Counted from the stretch's first letter, positions 53,475 to 61,760 are shown. The stretch: DNA of 64,000 nucleotides from Lachnoclostridium sp. UBA903 (GCA_002294045.1 DBEP01000062.1:54833-118832), one strand, 5' to 3'. Numbers and translations are program-made. The notes: generated from the letters alone by a model not told the origin.

Positions 53475-54398
53475 TCATCTTAACAATGAGACCATCATAT
53501 TACTTACGGCAACTGCATCATTTTTGTCTATAATCTGATTTATCTTTTCCATTCCAAAATATTCAATCATCTCTTCAATTTTTTTACACATTTTTATATT
53601 TGCAATGCATTCTTCGTTGGCCCTCTCTCGTTTCGGAAAGGTATCAAAATACACAACTCCTTTAAAATCGTATTTTTTAAGGTAATAGAATACTTCTATA
53701 GTTTTCCAGAAATTCACAGTTCCAACCATTAATCCATCATCCGTAGAACCTTCTCCATCATTCAGATGCATATTAAACAATTTATTTCTTTCTAACAGCC
53801 ATGCCACCGCAAATGCCGGATTCTCTTTTTTCATTAGCATATGGCAAAAATCCAGCGTTACTCCAAGATTTGCTCTGCTTATCTCCTCAATCATCAGCAT
53901 TGTGGTTCCAAAACTATCAATTAAGCAATGTACCCTCTCTTCATAAGGTTTATATTCAATGCTTACCGGTAAATCCGTATAATCGCACACCTTTTGGAAA
54001 GCCGTGACTACTTGTTGCCAAACTTTTATATAGTCAATCTGGAAAGAATAATCAAAACCATCAAACCCTAACCATATTATCATCTGGTCTCCATCAAGTG
54101 TCTTACATATGTCCGCAGCCTCTCTGCATAACTGAACTGCTTCCTCTGATATTAAAAGATTGTTATTACCAAATTCACCATTTATGTACCTATCCCGAAA
54201 TCTTAAATTGATAGCATTGCAGCGTAGACCGTTCACTTTTAAGATTTCTTTTATTTCTTCGGCAGAATAGGCGAGAAAGTGCTCTGGATAGTTTAAATCG
54301 ACATAGTCTATTCCATCGATTTCACCAATCTCATTTAATATCTTTATTAAATCTTTGCTCTCGCGAAGAAATGAGTTGACCCGAGTTGCATATTTCAT
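53475..54398 (-). CDS. Sugar phosphate isomerase/epimerase (AP-endonuclease-2 TIM barrel)
   Basis: 307-aa TIM barrel of the xylose-isomerase-like family. MIWLGFDGFDY, SIEYKPYEERVHC, LGVTLDFCHMLMKK, and MHLNDGEGSTDDGLMVGT carry the metal-binding Glu, Asp, His and Asp/Glu residues. The ATG at 54398 follows AGGAGGTAAGGAA; the longer upstream frame runs into the promoter. First gene of the operon, so the sugar is probably isomerised before or after phosphorylation by the PfkB kinase. Confidence 0.88.
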   Translation of the reverse strand: MKYATRVNSFLRESKDLIKILNEIGEIDGIDYVDLNYPEHFLAYSAEEIKEILKVNGLRCNAINLRFRDRYINGEFGNNNLLISEEAVQLCREAADICKTLDGDQMIIWLGFDGFDYSFQIDYIKVWQQVVTAFQKVCDYTDLPVSIEYKPYEERVHCLIDSFGTTMLMIEEISRANLGVTLDFCHMLMKKENPAFAVAWLLERNKLFNMHLNDGEGSTDDGLMVGTVNFWKTIEVFYYLKKYDFKGVVYFDTFPKRERANEECIANIKMCKKIEEMIEYFGMEKINQIIDKNDAVAVSNMMVSLLR

Positions 54399-54420
54399 TT
54401 CCTTACCTCCTAATGTATAT

Positions 54421-54449
54421 ATGTTAACATTCGTTTCAAGTTGTGTCAA
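54421..54449 (-). promoter_or_regulatory. Promoter of the ribose-type sugar operon
   Basis: TTGACA (54449-54444), 17-nt spacer, TAACAT (54426-54421) on the minus strand. The spacer also contains TTGAAACGAATG, similar to the operator boxes upstream. Confidence 0.7.
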
Positions 54450-54453
54450 TATA

Positions 54454-54627
54454 TTTCATTTTATTTCATGCTTGTTCACAATTTATCTCAAGGATTTTTA
54501 TGCATTATCACTATATATAATGTGTTTTTAATACAATAAATACCATTTTTTATAACTTTACTAAGATTATATATCTTTTTTGTTTCATTATATTCCATTT
54601 TAATTTAATATTTTTCATTTCGTTCCA
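54454..54627. promoter_or_regulatory. Three direct-repeat operator-like boxes
   Basis: TTTCATTTTATTTCA (54454-54468), TTTCATTATATTCCA (54583-54597) and TTTCATTTCGTTCCA (54613-54627) fit one 15-bp pattern. The first adjoins the -35 hexamer. They are the best candidate sites for the operon's DeoR-family repressor, which commonly binds spaced direct repeats. Confidence 0.55.
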
Positions 54628-54701
54628 CATTTAGAACAAGCTGAATAATCCTTGTTTTTAGTTTTTGTTATTGTCCATATCTAAAAAAATTAATTACCCA
54701 T

Positions 54702-54942
54702 CATTCTAATTTCATTCCAAATTGTTCAGCATCATTTTCTGACTGTCCCGGCTCATTTGGTTCATTGAAATTTACATACTCGCCAATGCTGAACAGTGCT
54801 TCATCATAGCTGCCAGAAGCATTGGCTCTATCATTTAGTGTACTTGCTCGCAGTATCCGGCAAGGCCTCATTCGCTTGGAAAATACCAGTTTGCTTTGGT
54901 AATAGCAACAAGAATCTGTTGTATCTGTTGCTGTCCATTTTT
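54702..54942 (-). pseudogene. Small frameshifted ORF, unidentified
   Basis: With a good ribosome site (AAAGGAGGATATAAAA), an ATG at 54942 starts MDSNRYNRFLLLLPKQTGIF. The frame stops at about 54835, but a +1 shift continues as NDRANASGSYDEALFSIGEY and ends near 54702. One small acidic protein of about 80 aa was probably encoded. No family recognised. Confidence 0.4.
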
Positions 54943-54980
54943 ATATCCTCCTTTTTGAATAATAATTTATCCGGTGGAAC

Positions 54981-55021
54981 AAAAAAAGAGCTATGCTTTT
55001 CATTTTAGAAAAACATAGCTC
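54981..55021 (-). terminator. Terminator after the AraC-type relic
   Basis: GAGCTATG..TTTTC / GAAAAGCATAGCTC stem followed by TTTTTTTG on the minus strand. The stem resembles that at 8552-8585 and, with CTACAATCTGAG before it, the stretch at 982-1001. Confidence 0.75.
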
Positions 55022-55042
55022 AGATTGTAGACAAACCAATTT

Positions 55043-55270
55043 CTCCCTTTTGTGAAAGGGTGGCTCCCCGGCTTTGTAAAACAGCATATAATACTCCATC
55101 CAGCCGTCAGCCGGACGGATGGACAACTCTGTACTCTTGCCGCCATGGAACAGCCCAAAATGCTCCACATGAAAGGAGGTATCGTTCAGAAGCACTTCCC
55201 CTTTTGCTCCGCTTGTGAAAACGAAAGCGCTGGCAGGCATCCGGTAATCTTGAACGGCATCCTCCGATGA
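55043..55270 (-). pseudogene. N-terminal fragment of an AraC-family regulator
   Basis: The frame reads EDAVQDYRMPASAFVFTSGA, FGLFHGGKSTELSIRP and GWMEYYMLFYKAGEPPFHKR, the cupin-like N-terminal part of AraC regulators linked to iron-siderophore uptake in Firmicutes. Neither a proper start nor the DNA-binding C-terminus is present; it ends in a terminator. Gene remnant. Confidence 0.55.
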
Positions 55271-55284
55271 GATTAATTTTGGCT

Positions 55285-56040
55285 CTATTCATTTGCATCA
55301 ATAATTTCTCTTATTTCAATATGTTGGTTTCTAAATCTAACCTTACTCTTTTCACTGCTCAGGCGAATAACATTTTTAGGACAGGCATGTGTACACGCGA
55401 GACAATTGACACAATGATCTTTAAATTCTGGTTTTTCACCCTGCAAACTCACATTATCTACAGGACAAACCTTTACGCAAGTGCCACAATGATTGCAACC
55501 ATCGTCAATGAAAAACCCTTTTGAGAGTCCGACCGTTCTATTAGATGTGGCTTTCATGAGCCTTTTTGTTATTGATTTACTTAATATGGAATCCCTATGG
55601 ATATATTCCTTTTTGCCGTTAATATCCGTGATAATACGCTCAAGGTTTTCTTCTATGTGCTTTTTCGGTTCAGTGGCAATTTGCTTTTCCATATAATAAA
55701 CAGGAAGATAATTATCAACCATCTTGATGATATTGATATAGGAAAAGTCTATACCATTGCGGTTACCTATATCCACAAGATGGCTTGCTGCTCCACCTGG
55801 GACTTTTCCATAGGACATCACTGCAAAAATGTAATCACTTTGCAGCTTTACCTTTTTCAGAAAATCTTCTATTATTGGAGGAACACACAAAGTATAGATC
55901 GGAAAAACAAGACCAATCTTATCATCACTGAAGGAGTAATTTTTAGATTTTATCATCTTTGGAATGGAGCATAATTTACCTCCGATTCTTTTGGAAATAT
56001 AAAGATTGTTTCCTGTTGCTGTAAAATACAACAAAGTCAT
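55285..56040 (-). CDS. EFR1-family ferredoxin (flavodoxin plus 2[4Fe-4S])
   Basis: 251-aa protein with an N-terminal flavodoxin-like half (LLYFTATGNNLYISKRIGGK, FPIYTLCVPPIIEDFL) and a C-terminal two-cluster ferredoxin (CNHCGTCVKVCPVDN and CVNCLACTHACPKN). It transfers low-potential electrons in the cytoplasm. GGAGG precedes the ATG. Usual partners are nitroreductases and MarR regulators, whose intact and dead copies surround it here. Confidence 0.88.
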   Translation of the reverse strand: MTLLYFTATGNNLYISKRIGGKLCSIPKMIKSKNYSFSDDKIGLVFPIYTLCVPPIIEDFLKKVKLQSDYIFAVMSYGKVPGGAASHLVDIGNRNGIDFSYINIIKMVDNYLPVYYMEKQIATEPKKHIEENLERIITDINGKKEYIHRDSILSKSITKRLMKATSNRTVGLSKGFFIDDGCNHCGTCVKVCPVDNVSLQGEKPEFKDHCVNCLACTHACPKNVIRLSSEKSKVRFRNQHIEIREIIDANE

Positions 56041-56155
56041 AATAACCTCCTATCATTGAACCATCTTCACGGTACTTTGAACATACCATCGACGGACAAA
56101 CTACTCGATTTTTTAATTTCATGACCAACCACTGACGTTTGAAATAATCTTTCAT
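55976..56155 (-). CDS. Possible 59-aa ORF overlapping the EFR1 gene
   Basis: An ATG at 56155 after GAGGAGGCACACA opens a 59-codon frame (MKDYFKRQWLVMKLKNRVV...) that contains the EFR1 ribosome site and runs past its start in another frame. It may be a leader peptide coupling translation, or the tail of a decayed gene. Function unknown. Confidence 0.3.
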   Translation of the reverse strand: MKDYFKRQWLVMKLKNRVVCPSMVCSKYREDGSMIGGYYDFVVFYSNRKQSLYFQKNRR

Positions 56156-56198
56156 TGTGTGCCTCCTCATACAAATTTGTTGTTTAAGGTGATTTATT

Positions 56199-56521
56199 TT
56201 ACCATTCCGGTTTTGCCATACCAAGCCAACAAGAACCAAATCTAACACCTGACAGATACAAGTCCATTTGTTGAAACATAAAGCCTGTGTTCTCAAGGTG
56301 TCTATCGCTGTTTTGGTTTGAAACAATAAAGTAGTGCGGTGCTCTCACAGTTTAATGCCTTTCACATCAGCAGTTTGAATATCAGGATAAAGGGGGTTCA
56401 AATTTTTCGTAAACTCCGTTATCTGGCCTGATTGTTCTGCACCCAGTGGTGTCATATCATATTTGCATGCCGATTTTCTTTTCCAAATATAATTATAATA
56501 AGCCCATTTATTAGCCCTCAT
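56199..56521 (-). pseudogene. Nitroreductase-family pseudogene
   Basis: Minus-strand text WKRKSACKYDMTPLGAEQ, ITEFTKNLNPLYPDIQT and, after a stop/shift near 56345, VRAPHYFIVSNQNSDRHLEN and QQMDLYLSGVRFGSCWLGMA fits an FMN nitroreductase of the type found with EFR1 ferredoxins. It is interrupted and lacks the C-terminal part. It lies between the MarR gene and the EFR1 gene. Confidence 0.6.
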
Positions 56522-56552
56522 ACATAAACTGATTTCACTTTGTTCGCATTGC

Positions 56553-57014
56553 TTAAATATTCTCGCTTTCGCTCCGCATCTGTACCAAAAGCCCGGCAAA
56601 GTCGTTTAGCATTTGCGTAAGTTCTGTTGTTTTATCATCGCCAAACCGTGAAACGATTCTACTGATTAAAAGGTCTACCTCTTTTTTCAGTTTATTAGTA
56701 ACTTGTCTGCCTTGCTCCGTAAGGGTGAAACGATACTGCCGTTTATCGCTTTCATTAATGTTGCGACACACATAACCTTTTTTTTCAAGTGAGGTAAAAA
56801 TCTGCGAAACTGCGGAGTGGGTTATACAAAGTGATTCGCCAACCGCTGAAGCGAGAAGTGGCTTTTCACTTTCTACGCATTGGCCGTCAATAATAGCTAA
56901 TACCATCACCTCATTTATGCGCATATCAGAATCAATTGAAATTTGAGAGGTTACTTTATTAAACTTACAAATCGCGTATAATAAGTCTTTATTTTGTATA
57001 TTAATAGCATCCAC
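56553..57014 (-). CDS. MarR-family transcriptional regulator
   Basis: About 153 aa. The winged helix (INEVMVLAIIDGQCVESEKP ... CITHSAVSQIFTSLEKKGYV, then RYRFTLTEQGR-like wing) and flanking dimer helices are complete. The start is uncertain: the GTG at 57014 after AAGGAAGAAG is preferred and overlaps the end of the ferredoxin-nitroreductase relic; an ATG at 57035 is the alternative. It probably controlled the nitroreductase/EFR1 genes downstream. Confidence 0.8.
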   Translation of the reverse strand: MDAINIQNKDLLYAICKFNKVTSQISIDSDMRINEVMVLAIIDGQCVESEKPLLASAVGESLCITHSAVSQIFTSLEKKGYVCRNINESDKRQYRFTLTEQGRQVTNKLKKEVDLLISRIVSRFGDDKTTELTQMLNDFAGLLVQMRSESENI

Positions 57015-57377
57015 CTTCTTCCTTGACTGCCACATCAGATAGCACACCGAGATTATTTGCACAAGGGACAAGCTCCATATTTGATGCCGCAAGTCCGGCA
57101 TCAATGGGATTGTCACCCGCAATTAAAATTACAACTGGTGCTCCAAAAAATAATGGAACTTTTTCATTGGGACTTTTCTTGCAGGCATCCTCAAGGGCTA
57201 TCCAACGCTGTACATAGCTTTGCATAGATAGTGACGTACTATCCGACGCAAGAAGTACACGGCTTTTTTCTGCAAGTTCTTCTGCGCTTTTCCGTTATTA
57301 ATAATAATATTGTGAGGGAAACATTTCTTCACACATGCGGCAAATCCTGTGCATGTTTCAGAATTAATTTTTACCAT
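57001..57377 (-). pseudogene. Ferredoxin-nitroreductase pseudogene
   Basis: An ATG at 57377 starts MVKINSETCTGFAACVKKC, a 4Fe-4S ferredoxin start in which one Cys has become Phe (CTGF for CTGC). A frameshift or deletion near 57280-57290 joins it to nitroreductase text (RWIALEDACKKSPNEKVPLF, GAPVVILIAGDNPIDAGLAA). The middle of the enzyme is missing. Dead gene. Confidence 0.6.
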
Positions 57378-57577
57378 TTCGCTCTCTTGTAAATGCTTAT
57401 TATGTTACCTCTTATTATGTTAGCACTTAATTAAAATTTTATCAAGAAATTCTTTTGAAAGATTCCCTGATTCGAAATACAATTTCACTTTTTTACTATG
57501 ACAGACCAGTGATATTAGTATTAAAAGCTATTTTTCTAGTTATTATATTTGAAAACACTTTTTTTCATCTATAAAAA

Positions 57578-57626
57578 AGCTAAAAATCAGGCCCCAAATT
57601 TGCACTTTGGGGCCTGATTTTTAGCT
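57578..57626. terminator. Very long perfect hairpin
   Basis: A 21-bp perfect stem, core AAATCAGGCCCC / GGGGCCTGATTT, with a 7-nt loop (TTTGCAC). A- and T-runs form the outer part of the stem, so it can terminate in both directions. It lies between the nitroreductase gene cluster and older relics. Confidence 0.75.
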
Positions 57627-57689
57627 CATTTTGATGTTCAAAACCACAACGTCTTATGGTCGCACTCCAGGATTTATTGTTACCACCAC

Positions 57690-57725
57690 AATTCGTTATC
57701 ATTATTATCACTTCAACGTGCACTC
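57690..57725 (-). repeat. Degenerate HVETV-type fragment, copy D
   Basis: Minus-strand CACGTTGAAGTGATAATAAT (reads HVEVIIMIT) aligns with the HVETV motif of copies A-C after a three-base deletion. It lies about 80 nt after the stop of the nitroreductase gene. Weakest of the four copies. Confidence 0.35.
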
Positions 57726-57801
57726 TGTTAATCTCCAAAACCAATCTGCTTCGGTTAGCATTACCAGCCGCCAATATCCTATCACCTATTCATGCTATAT
57801 A

Positions 57802-58365
57802 CTATAAAAAACGCATATCTATCGACCTTGCAGGGTGTTCTCTTTGTGCATCATATTTTAGCCAGTAAACAGCTTCCTCCGTATACTGTGTTCTTGGTAA
57901 TTTCTGTTCAGCCGGGTAACCAAACAGCACTATACTATTGACAGCAACATGACTTGGTATATCAAAATTCCTGCGTATGCTTTTCTCATCAAAAGCACCA
58001 ATCCACACGGCCCCAAGTCCCATAACTGTGGCTGATAATAAAATATTCTCAATTGCGGCACCGCAATCCATCTCACCTTTGCCTTCCCACGGAAGATAGT
58101 TTGTATTACCGCAAACAATAAAAGCAGCTGGCGCATTGTAATATCTGCCATTGCTGTTATCTATACATTCTTTAAGTTTATTAACTCTATCCTTTTCGTT
58201 AACAATAATAAATTCCCATGGTTGCAAATTACATGCTGATGGAGCTGCCATTGCAGCTTTCAATAACATAATAATCTTATCTTGCTCAACTATCTTCTCC
58301 TCTTGATAGCAACGTATACTTCTTCTGCTATACATTACTTCAAACAGGCATTGTACTTTATCCAT
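57802..58365 (-). CDS. Nitroreductase-family protein
   Basis: 187-aa FMN-dependent oxidoreductase. FEVMYSRRSIRCYQEEKI opens the fold; APSACNLQPWEFIIVN and GAAIENILLSATVMGLGAVW carry the FMN-binding residues. The ATG at 58365 follows TTGGAGGAGCAAGG; the longer frame has no ribosome site. It reduces nitro, quinone or similar acceptors with NAD(P)H; the natural substrate is unknown. It is intact, unlike the two dead relatives nearby. Confidence 0.9.
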   Translation of the reverse strand: MDKVQCLFEVMYSRRSIRCYQEEKIVEQDKIIMLLKAAMAAPSACNLQPWEFIIVNEKDRVNKLKECIDNSNGRYYNAPAAFIVCGNTNYLPWEGKGEMDCGAAIENILLSATVMGLGAVWIGAFDEKSIRRNFDIPSHVAVNSIVLFGYPAEQKLPRTQYTEEAVYWLKYDAQREHPARSIDMRFL

Positions 58366-58408
58366 CCTTGCTCCTCCAAATTGCATAAAGCAAACTTTGA
58401 ATTGGTAT

Positions 58409-58561
58409 CTAACTGCCGCAACGTTTACAAACACTCTGCCGGCTATTATCTTTATTTATTTTAGTCCATAATAATTTAACTCCTGTACGTCCACACGTAG
58501 GACAAGTACCACGCCAGTTTGGTATTGCTTTAACATGCTTACCTCTTTTTGGTTTTGCCAT
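58409..58561 (-). CDS. Small zinc-ribbon-like protein (50 aa)
   Basis: An ATG at 58561 after GAGAGGTAATTAT encodes MAKPKRGKHVKAIPNWRG, then CPTCGRTGVKLLW and a C-terminal CKRCGS. Two CxxC pairs and a basic N-terminus suggest a zinc-binding, possibly RNA- or ribosome-associated small protein. It lies 43 nt before the nitroreductase gene on the same strand. Function unknown. Confidence 0.65.
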   Translation of the reverse strand: MAKPKRGKHVKAIPNWRGTCPTCGRTGVKLLWTKINKDNSRQSVCKRCGS

Positions 58562-58693
58562 ATAATTACCTCTCATCTATATTATGATACAGATAATTAT
58601 ATCGCTTTTATTTCATTCTGCTATTCATTTTATGCCCAATCCTGCACAGTCAAAATTCCACCCGAAAACACTCACTTCTCACGTTCATCATTA

Positions 58694-59572
58694 TCATTCT
58701 TTTATGGGTAACCAGACTTCTGCACATATTACTTTCTGACTATCATCATTCCATGACTCTTTTTCTATAAAAATATGATCTTCTATATTATAACCAGAAG
58801 AATACAGCCAACTGGTGTATATATATGTCCAAACCTTTGGTAAACCTTCCATATGCTCTCCATAATAATTAAATACTGCCCATGTTGTTTTCGGTACATC
58901 AATCACAGTAAAGCACTCTTCGATTTCATAATCCGGCTTTTCCCATCCATACATAAAATGAGTTTTACTCTCTTTATCCTTAAAATATATTCCATGCAAT
59001 AGATGAAACAAGTGTTTATCATCAACTGGATAACCTGCTGCAATATTGATTGCTGCATGACTCCCATTTTCTACAACCATATCCCCATAATTCTTAATAA
59101 AGTCAAGAGAATACTTGTGTTCCATTGGAACAATGATATCATCTTTACCAAATAATTGATATGGCTCTGTTTTTTCAATCCGAAATTTAATAATGTCTTT
59201 TCCTTGTATAGTAATATTCAGATAAATTGGAGGATAAACCACAATGCTCTTCCCTTCATCACGAACAGCTGACGGAGTAACTCCATGGAACAACTGAAAG
59301 GCACGACTAAAAGAAGAATGTGATTCATAACGATATTTTAAAGCAATATTAATTATCTTATCATTTGACTTCTGAATATCAAAACCTGCCAAAGTCATCC
59401 TTCTGCACCTAATATATTCCGCAATTGATATCCCAGTCAGAAAAGAGAATAATCGTTGGAAGTGAAATACGGATACTCCCATCATTTTCGCTATTTTTTC
59501 ATAATTAATATCATTGCATATATTTTCTTCGATGTAATTTATAACATTATTAAATACTATATTAATATCCAT
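58694..59572 (-). CDS. AraC-family regulator with GyrI-like effector domain
   Basis: 292 aa. Two helix-turn-helix units at residues 8-105 (YEKIAKMMGVSVFHFQRLFS; YRYESHSSFSRAFQLFHGV), followed by an AraC-effector/GyrI-like ligand domain (FTVIDVPKTTWAVFNYYGEH is typical). This Rob/SoxS-like layout often senses small hydrophobic drugs. It is monocistronic; targets may be the surrounding resistance-type genes. Confidence 0.9.
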   Translation of the reverse strand: MDINIVFNNVINYIEENICNDINYEKIAKMMGVSVFHFQRLFSFLTGISIAEYIRCRRMTLAGFDIQKSNDKIINIALKYRYESHSSFSRAFQLFHGVTPSAVRDEGKSIVVYPPIYLNITIQGKDIIKFRIEKTEPYQLFGKDDIIVPMEHKYSLDFIKNYGDMVVENGSHAAINIAAGYPVDDKHLFHLLHGIYFKDKESKTHFMYGWEKPDYEIEECFTVIDVPKTTWAVFNYYGEHMEGLPKVWTYIYTSWLYSSGYNIEDHIFIEKESWNDDSQKVICAEVWLPIKE

Positions 59573-59689
59573 TTTATCCTCTTAATTCACTTTGTAATGG
59601 AAAACTCATAATTAACATAATTTCTTTGTTATCAGACTAATTCATTATTTATATTAATATTGATTTCTTTGTTATAACTCGCTGTACTT

Positions 59690-59845
59690 TTTCGAGTTAA
59701 TAAAACTACCGTCTTAACGTGCCCTGAACGGTCAAAAAAGATGCCACTTAAACATGGAGGGGCCTTGGCGGCAAGGTATATTTCCGGTTCTGGCGATAAT
59801 CTGATTTTTTCATGTGTTTGATTCCACCAGATTGAAGTATCCAAA
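59690..59845 (-). repeat. HVETV-type fragment, copy C
   Basis: Minus-strand text IYLAAKAPPCLSGIFFDRSG then HVKTVVLLTRK and later a stop. About 50 nt are alignable with copy A (GGCATCTTT..., and CACGTTAAGACGGTAGTTTT). It starts just after the arr stop. It resembles the C-terminal end (HVETVVLLSR) of RlmD/RumA-type methyltransferases; no complete gene is present. Confidence 0.55.
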
Positions 59846-59856
59846 TTGATATATCC

Positions 59857-60606
59857 TCAATTAATAATATCTCCTTTGTTATTAGCCAGCTTTTCACGCC
59901 ATTGGCGTAATTCCTCAGGCGTCTGTTTCTCCCACTCTGTTTCTTCGCCAACAATTTTTAATGGTTCCCGTGAGCGATATGAACGTGTCAAATTGCCTGG
60001 AAATTTCTTGTCTGTAACATTTGGGTCATTTTCAAATTCCCCTGTTGGTTCTACAATATAAACTCGTTCTCTTCCATTTCCTTTTGCTAATGAAGCTGCA
60101 AGTCCTGCGCCATTAACAAGGGCTGTGAAATAAATGTGATTCATTTTGAGTTCAGGTTTATAATTCGAATCTCCCCCTGCTGTCAGTAGATCACCAACCT
60201 GTAAATCTGCTTTTGTCCCATGATAAAATGGACCTTTATCAGAGGGCGGAACATTGTACGAATTAGATATATCATAATTCATTTTTGCCTTGCCAAAATC
60301 GCATAGCTCCTCATAGCATTTGGCAATATTTAAATACAGCGATGTGAAAGCACTCTTAACGCTGCCATCATTTAGTTTTAACGCAAACTGCAATGATGTT
60401 TCGAACCATTTTAATTTATCTGAAATATTTTTTTGATGTCGGGCTACATAATAAGATGCAATAAATCTTTCAAAGTCATTTTTAGCTTCACTCCATGCTT
60501 TAAAAAACAGCATGCCTGCATCTTCCGGTTTGCTACTATCTTCCATGCCAATACCCATCATACATAGTTTAATAATATTGTTATTGGGGTCAAATTGAAT
60601 TTTCAT
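59857..60606 (-). CDS. arr: Rifampin ADP-ribosyltransferase (Arr) with N-terminal TPR-like domain
   Basis: The C-terminal part (from about residue 123) is an Arr enzyme: GPFYHGTKADLQVGDLLTAG, MNHIYFTALVNGAGLAASLA, YIVEPTGEFENDPNVTDKKF and RSYRSREPLKIVGEE match mycobacterial-type Arr closely. Arr inactivates rifamycins by ADP-ribosylation. Usual Arr is about 140 aa; here an extra ~120-aa helical part precedes it (FASSYY-like repeats, SLYLNIAKCYEELCDFGKAK), resembling a TPR pair. AGAGGTG lies before the ATG. Cargo gene in the accretion zone. Confidence 0.9.
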   Translation of the reverse strand: MKIQFDPNNNIIKLCMMGIGMEDSSKPEDAGMLFFKAWSEAKNDFERFIASYYVARHQKNISDKLKWFETSLQFALKLNDGSVKSAFTSLYLNIAKCYEELCDFGKAKMNYDISNSYNVPPSDKGPFYHGTKADLQVGDLLTAGGDSNYKPELKMNHIYFTALVNGAGLAASLAKGNGRERVYIVEPTGEFENDPNVTDKKFPGNLTRSYRSREPLKIVGEETEWEKQTPEELRQWREKLANNKGDIIN

Positions 60607-60646
60607 TTTATTTCACCTCTTAATTATTGTATTCTTCTCTCTTCGT

Positions 60647-60695
60647 TTATTTCTCCACCCTTGTCATCAATGCCACTGTCTCAACGTGTGTTGTT
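60647..60695 (-). repeat. HVETV-type fragment, copy B
   Basis: Minus-strand THVETVALMTRVEK and stop (60695-60647), the same C-terminal signature as copies A and C. It lies between the P-loop kinase gene and the arr start. The rest of 60696-60848 holds no gene. Confidence 0.55.
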
Positions 60696-60848
60696 ACTTG
60701 TATCGGAGTATGTTTTTACCATCTACCACATCCTGTAGCCCTGTCTTATATACGAAAGTTATAGTGTAGTGTCACTTTCTAATATTGCTAAAGATAACAA
60801 TAGTGTGCCCAATTATAAATAGCTTGAAATATAATAAAATTATTGTGA

Positions 60849-61412
60849 CTATCGCTTTTCATTTACCCGCTCATCAATCCACGTGTATATGTTGTTAATT
60901 TCTGCTTCATAGTCTTCATTAATTTCAAAGAACTTCGCATTATTCTCACTACAGCGTTCTTTAAGTTGAGTATGTAGCTTAATAAAATTATCTCGGTTCA
61001 TATAATCATCACATAAATCCTTTTGCTCTATCTCACTTCTATGCTCAATGATTCCAGAAATGAAATGCTTCTCAAGATAATTTATTGAAAAGCCTATGTA
61101 TAGAGAAATAATCTGTTCTGAATACTCAGGTTCAAACTCTCGCATTTGGTCTGGCGGTAAATAGCACCCTTCAATAATGATGTGCTGCCCATTTTCAATA
61201 TTGGTCATAATAATGCCCTTTACAATCGGCCACAGTTTATCCGTAAGCTCATCTTCTTTGTCAGTTGCAGTAAAATCACAATATTTATTTCCACGAATCA
61301 ATCCCATTTTTACGTGGTCTATTGATAAATATGGTATCTTATATTTTTCAAGTAATTTCTGTGCCATCAATGTTTTCCCTGTACAACTAACTCCACCAAT
61401 TAAAATAACCAT
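60849..61412 (-). CDS. P-loop kinase-like protein
   Basis: 187-aa nucleotide-binding protein. Walker A is ILIGGVSCTGKT (residues 3-14); SIDHVKMGLIRG and IIIEGCYLPPDQM follow as in small-molecule kinases (AAA_33 / 2-phosphoglycerate-kinase-like). A resistance-type phosphotransferase or a housekeeping kinase are both possible. GAAGGAGAAGTA lies before the ATG. Its substrate is unknown. Confidence 0.75.
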   Translation of the reverse strand: MVILIGGVSCTGKTLMAQKLLEKYKIPYLSIDHVKMGLIRGNKYCDFTATDKEDELTDKLWPIVKGIIMTNIENGQHIIIEGCYLPPDQMREFEPEYSEQIISLYIGFSINYLEKHFISGIIEHRSEIEQKDLCDDYMNRDNFIKLHTQLKERCSENNAKFFEINEDYEAEINNIYTWIDERVNEKR

Positions 61413-61760
61413 TACTTCTCCTTCTTATTGTATGAATTTTAAACAGTTTCCTCTTTTTGAATTAGAGTTTACTTAATTTAAACAGTTTGTATTCATAATT
61501 TATATATTTCTTTGGCATCTTTAGGTAATGCAAAGGCATCTTTTAAAAACTTTAAACTGTTGTTTGCTTAACTTCCTCCGTTCCTATGTTTATTATCATT
61601 ATAAACATAGTTAAGTAAATATCAAGTATAAGTTTACTACACTTTATATATTGTCGATTTAAAATAGATATATTACTAAATCTTTAACATTTCAACTACT
61701 TTTCAAAGATTTGTTTCATAAACATGTTTCTATCTATAATCCTGTAAACCTGCTATTTAT
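61413..61760. other. AT-rich spacer with repeated TTTAAACAGTTT motifs
   Basis: No gene. TTTAAACAGTTT occurs near 61438 and 61478, and the related TTTAAACTGTT near 61550. These could be operators for a regulator of the kinase gene or of the mobile element. Confidence 0.35.

Noticed and set aside
61413..61760. CRISPR array
   Set aside because: Only three short AT-rich motifs with unequal spacing; no repeat-spacer structure and no cas genes anywhere in the window.
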